DNA from: Gammaproteobacteria bacterium
GTDB taxonomy: Bacteria > Pseudomonadota > Gammaproteobacteria > Pseudomonadales > Halieaceae
Reading direction: 5' to 3'
Assembly: GCA_030428835.1 (NCBI GenBank)
Contig: JAUIEP010000032.1
Location: forward strand, 1 to 37,728
DNA length: 37,728 nucleotides
Each line of letters opens with the position of its first letter. Position 1 is the stretch's first letter. Shown one piece after another: positions 35,504-37,728 of this stretch. Made by a program: the position numbers and the translations under genes. The notes below the pieces were generated by a model. The model saw only the letters and a program-made list of their open reading frames with translations, was not told the DNA's origin and made no database searches.

Positions 35504-35570
35504 GGCGCTCATTCTAACGCATTACCCCGCAAAAGCAGTAGTTGTGGCGCCCGTCCGCCGCCCCGGACGC

Positions 35571-35599
35571 TTTCAACCCCGCGGACCTTGTGGTATAAA
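35571..35599 (+). promoter_or_regulatory. Probable rpsB promoter with extended -10
   Basis: TTTCAA (35571-35576), a 17-base spacer, and TATAAA (35594-35599) preceded by TGG make an extended -10 promoter. The predicted start near 35606 gives a leader of about 150 bases before rpsB. Confidence 0.55.
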
Positions 35600-35605
35600 G
35601 CGCGC

Positions 35606-35756
35606 CTCCCGGAGCATACCAGGGCGTAATGCGCGCTTGATCCAGTGCATCCGGGGGACAAATACGCACACATATCGCAACCCCCGCCAGGGTGCCGGCA
35701 GTGCCGGTTTGGACGGGGGGATATGTGGAGGATGAACCCAATACAAGGTAACCACT
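35606..35756 (+). ncRNA. Structured rpsB leader RNA (t44/rpsB-leader type)
   Basis: The map-rpsB gap is where gammaproteobacteria carry the rpsB leader (also described as the t44 RNA), through which S2 represses its own operon. Here the leader can form a long stem: CACATATC (35669-35676) with GATATGTG (35720-35727), a four-base bulge GCAA, CCCCCG (35681-35686) with CGGGGG (35714-35719), CCA/TGG, and a tip CCGGC/GCCGG (35695-35707). The sequence GTGGAGG follows the stem, and the Shine-Dalgarno AAGG is at 35745. The assignment to the named family rests on position and this fold, not on a covariance-model match. Confidence 0.6.
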
Positions 35757-36617
35757 ATGTCACAAGTGCAGGTAAGCATGCGTGACCTGCTGCAGGCAGG
35801 CGCGCATTTCGGACACCAGACCCGCTACTGGAACCCGAAGATGGATCAGTACATCTTCGGCGCCCGCAACAAGATCCACATCATCAACCTCGAGCACACG
35901 GTTCCCGCCTTCAACGAGGCGTTGGGACTGGCGAAGCAACTCGCCGGCAACAAGAACAAGATCCTGTTCGTCGGCACCAAGCGCGCGGCGGGCAAGATCA
36001 TCCGCGAACAGGCGGAACGCGCGGGGATGCCCTACGTCAGCCATCGCTGGCTCGGCGGTATGCTCACCAACTACAAGACCATTCGCGCGTCGATCAAGCG
36101 CCTGCGTGACCTCGAGGCCCAGCGCACCGATGGTACGTTTGCCCGGTTGACCAAGAAGGAAGCGCTGATGCGCACCCGCGACATGGAGAAGCTGGAGCGC
36201 TCCATCGGCGGTATCAAGGACATGGGCGGCCTGCCCGACGCCCTTTTCGTGGTGGACGTGGACCACGAGCGCATCGCCATCACCGAGGCGAACAAGCTGG
36301 GTATTCCCGTGATCGGCATCGTGGACACCAATTCGGATCCCGAGGGCGTCGATTACGTCATCCCCGGCAATGACGACGCCATCCGCGCCATCAAGCTGTA
36401 CGTCACGGCCATGGCCGATGCCTGCCTCCAGGGCAGGATCGAGGCCGGCGAAGCGGTCGTAGCCAAGGACGAGTTCGTGGAAGAGGACGCTCCCGCGGCG
36501 GCTGCGGCCGAAGAACAGCCCGCCGCGGAACCGGAACCCGCGGCAGCACCGGCGGCGGAGGCTGAGTCCGCACCCGCGGCGAGTGCCGCGGAGGAAGGCG
36601 AGACGCCTGTCGCGTAA
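35757..36617 (+). CDS. rpsB: 30S ribosomal protein S2 with an acidic Ala/Glu/Pro tail
   Basis: A 286-residue S2 protein of the small subunit. The core (1-240) is typical, with '[19 protein letters not shown]' near the start and '[14 protein letters not shown]' at 96-109. After residue 241 there is a 45-residue tail made almost only of Ala, Glu and Pro, absent from E. coli S2 (241 residues). The ATG has AAGG nine bases upstream. It is the first gene of rpsB-tsf and is preceded by the structured leader. Confidence 0.98.
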   Translation: MSQVQVSMRDLLQAGAHFGHQTRYWNPKMDQYIFGARNKIHIINLEHTVPAFNEALGLAKQLAGNKNKILFVGTKRAAGKIIREQAERAGMPYVSHRWLGGMLTNYKTIRASIKRLRDLEAQRTDGTFARLTKKEALMRTRDMEKLERSIGGIKDMGGLPDALFVVDVDHERIAITEANKLGIPVIGIVDTNSDPEGVDYVIPGNDDAIRAIKLYVTAMADACLQGRIEAGEAVVAKDEFVEEDAPAAAAAEEQPAAEPEPAAAPAAEAESAPAASAAEEGETPVA

Positions 36618-36623
36618 GCACCC

Positions 36624-36646
36624 GGGGCCGGCGCCGCGCCGGCCCC
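36624..36646 (+). promoter_or_regulatory. Strong GC hairpin in the rpsB-tsf gap (no T run)
   Basis: GGGGCCGGC (36624-36632) pairs perfectly with GCCGGCCCC (36638-36646) around a five-base loop, seven bases after the rpsB stop. With no T run it is not a full terminator. It may pause polymerase or block 3' decay and so set the S2:EF-Ts ratio. Confidence 0.5.
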
Positions 36647-36674
36647 ACCGCTCGACAAATTCCCTGAATGATGC

Positions 36675-36690
36675 GAACCCCGCGGGGTTC
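36675..36690 (+). repeat. Perfect 16-base palindrome before the tsf ribosome-binding site
   Basis: GAACCCCG-CGGGGTTC is a perfect palindrome ending four bases before the tsf Shine-Dalgarno sequence AAGGAGG (36694-36700). It could fold in the mRNA and affect ribosome access, or be bound as DNA; nothing more can be said from sequence. Confidence 0.4.
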
Positions 36691-36707
36691 GGCAAGGAGG
36701 ACAGACA

Positions 36708-37565
36708 ATGTCTGCAGCACTGGTAAAAGAACTGCGTGAGCGCACGGGCCTTGGCCTGCTGGAGTGCAAGAAGGCACTCGCGGCCGCCGACGGCGACATC
36801 GACAAGGCGATCGAGGAACTGCGTAAGTCCAGTGGCATGAAAGCCGCCAAGAAAGCCGGCCGGACGGCGGCTGACGGCGTGGTCGCGGCGCGAGTCGCCG
36901 ACGACGGCAGCTACGGCGTGCTGGTGGAAGTCAACAGCGAGACCGACTTCGTTGCCCGCGACGAGAACTTCCTCGGCTTCGTCGGCAAGGTCCTGGACGC
37001 GGCCTTCGCCGACAGGCAGGAAGACGTGGCCACGCTCATGGCCGGCGGACTCGAATCCGACCGCGAGGCACTGGTACAGAAGATCGGCGAGAACATCGGC
37101 GTGCGCCGCTCACAGGTCGTCGATGCCGATGCCGGCGTGGTCGGCGCCTATGTCCACGGCAACAACCGCATCGCGGTGCTGGTCGCACTGAACGGCGGTG
37201 ACCAGGACCTCGCCAAGGACGTCGCGATGCATGTCGCTGCCGTCAACCCGCAGGTTGTCGCCCCGGCCGATATGCCCCAGGACGTCGTAGAGAAGGAAAA
37301 GGAAATCTTCACGGCCCAGGCGCAGGAGTCCGGCAAGCCGCCCGAGATCATCGAGAAAATGATCGGCGGCCGCATCAAGAAGTTCCTGTCCGAGAACAGC
37401 CTGCTTGAGCAGGCCTTCGTCAAGGACCCCGAGATCACCGTCGGCAAGCTGGTCTCCGGCGCCGGCGCCGAGGTCCTTGCGTTCGTACGCTTCGAAGTGG
37501 GCGAGGGCATCGAGGTCGAGAAGGTCGACTTCGCCGACGAGGTAGCCGCGCAGCTGAACGGTTGA
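36708..37565 (+). CDS. tsf: Elongation factor Ts
   Basis: A 285-residue nucleotide-exchange factor for EF-Tu. The N-terminal UBA-like domain ('[26 protein letters not shown]') is followed by the core with the conserved EF-Tu-contacting '[13 protein letters not shown]' (residues about 78-90). The length equals E. coli EF-Ts (283). The ribosome-binding site AAGGAGG is seven bases before the ATG. It forms the standard rpsB-tsf operon and is followed by a strong terminator. Confidence 0.98.
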   Translation: MSAALVKELRERTGLGLLECKKALAAADGDIDKAIEELRKSSGMKAAKKAGRTAADGVVAARVADDGSYGVLVEVNSETDFVARDENFLGFVGKVLDAAFADRQEDVATLMAGGLESDREALVQKIGENIGVRRSQVVDADAGVVGAYVHGNNRIAVLVALNGGDQDLAKDVAMHVAAVNPQVVAPADMPQDVVEKEKEIFTAQAQESGKPPEIIEKMIGGRIKKFLSENSLLEQAFVKDPEITVGKLVSGAGAEVLAFVRFEVGEGIEVEKVDFADEVAAQLNG

Positions 37566-37584
37566 TCGTCGTGTTCTTTCCGGG

Positions 37585-37611
37585 AAAGGGGCCTCTTTGG
37601 CCCCTTTTTTT
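37585..37611 (+). terminator. Rho-independent terminator of rpsB-tsf
   Basis: AAAGGGGCC (37585-37593) pairs with GGCCCCTTT (37599-37607) around a five-base loop and runs into a T tract to 37611, 20 bases after the tsf stop. Confidence 0.9.
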
Positions 37612-37615
37612 GTTA

Positions 37616-37707
37616 CTTTAGGCCCACTTGGTTTTATTTCTTTAGGCCCACCCAGGCCCCGGGCCGCGATATCTCTTCGCTCGCTGTCGGCACCGCTCCG
37701 CGGTGCC
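37616..37707. repeat. Short direct repeats and a hairpin downstream of tsf
   Basis: CTTTAGGCCCAC occurs twice, at 37616-37627 and 37640-37651. A perfect 8-bp stem GGCACCGC/GCGGTGCC lies at 37689-37707. No reading frame is supported from here to the window end. It may be the edge of an interspersed repeat that continues outside the window. Confidence 0.4.
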
Positions 37708-37728
37708 CTCCGTCGGTCGGGAGCCTCC

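Overview
The window is a chromosomal segment of a high-GC gammaproteobacterium. The arsC-wrbA-DUF2069 block beside yihY, the dapA-bamC-MBL block and the map-glnD-dapC ... yffB-dapD-dapE block next to rpsB-tsf all resemble the Pseudomonas/Cellvibrionales arrangement. The mix of housekeeping genes with acyl-CoA/steroid-type catabolic genes and a Tat-exported flavoprotein fits a marine heterotroph of the Halieaceae type. That placement is inference from recalled gene order and protein resemblance, not from a search. I see no rRNA, tRNA, CRISPR array, IS element or phage gene.

Layout. 1-2,490: end of a quinone reductase (qor), a GNAT acetyltransferase, and convergent cysK behind a good promoter, then a 315-bp gap holding a strong + strand terminator and a possible small RNA. 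2,536-7,514: a thioredoxin-like lipoprotein and YihY on the minus strand, divergent from a tightly overlapping arsC-wrbA-DUF2069-sppA run. 7,511-12,984: an RND efflux pump with its adaptor, and an MscS channel. 13,123-16,218: a four-gene operon (MaoC hydratase, Nudix hydrolase, Tat-exported KstD-like flavoprotein, cytochrome c) converging on an Ltp-type thiolase and its DUF35 partner. A REP-like inverted repeat lies between the two operons. 18,150-22,210: SRAP protein, DUF3806 protein, then dapA-bamC-MBL hydrolase. 22,203-23,568: an LpxL-type acyltransferase and a leucine-rich-repeat lipoprotein. 23,715-27,513: an atypical class III nucleotide-cyclase-like protein, an HD protein with the signature of class I cyclic-nucleotide phosphodiesterases, rsmJ and an SDR. 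27,502-35,443 (minus strand): dapE, dapD, a YffB-type reductase, nth, dapC, glnD and map. 35,571-37,611: the rpsB promoter and structured leader, rpsB, tsf and a terminator.

Working together: dapA, dapC, dapD and dapE are four steps of the succinylase route to meso-diaminopimelate and lysine, and glnD is the nitrogen sensor in the same operon as dapC. bamC, the acyltransferase, the DUF2069 protein and sppA serve the envelope.

The most novel candidate is the cyclase-like/phosphodiesterase-like pair at 23,715-25,954. The two genes are adjacent (5 bp apart) and look like the make-and-break halves of a cyclic-nucleotide circuit. In my manual alignment the cyclase keeps both metal aspartates and the catalytic arginine, but it has lost the lysine, the aspartate that select a purine and the catalytic asparagine. 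Its product, if any, cannot be assumed to be cAMP or cGMP.
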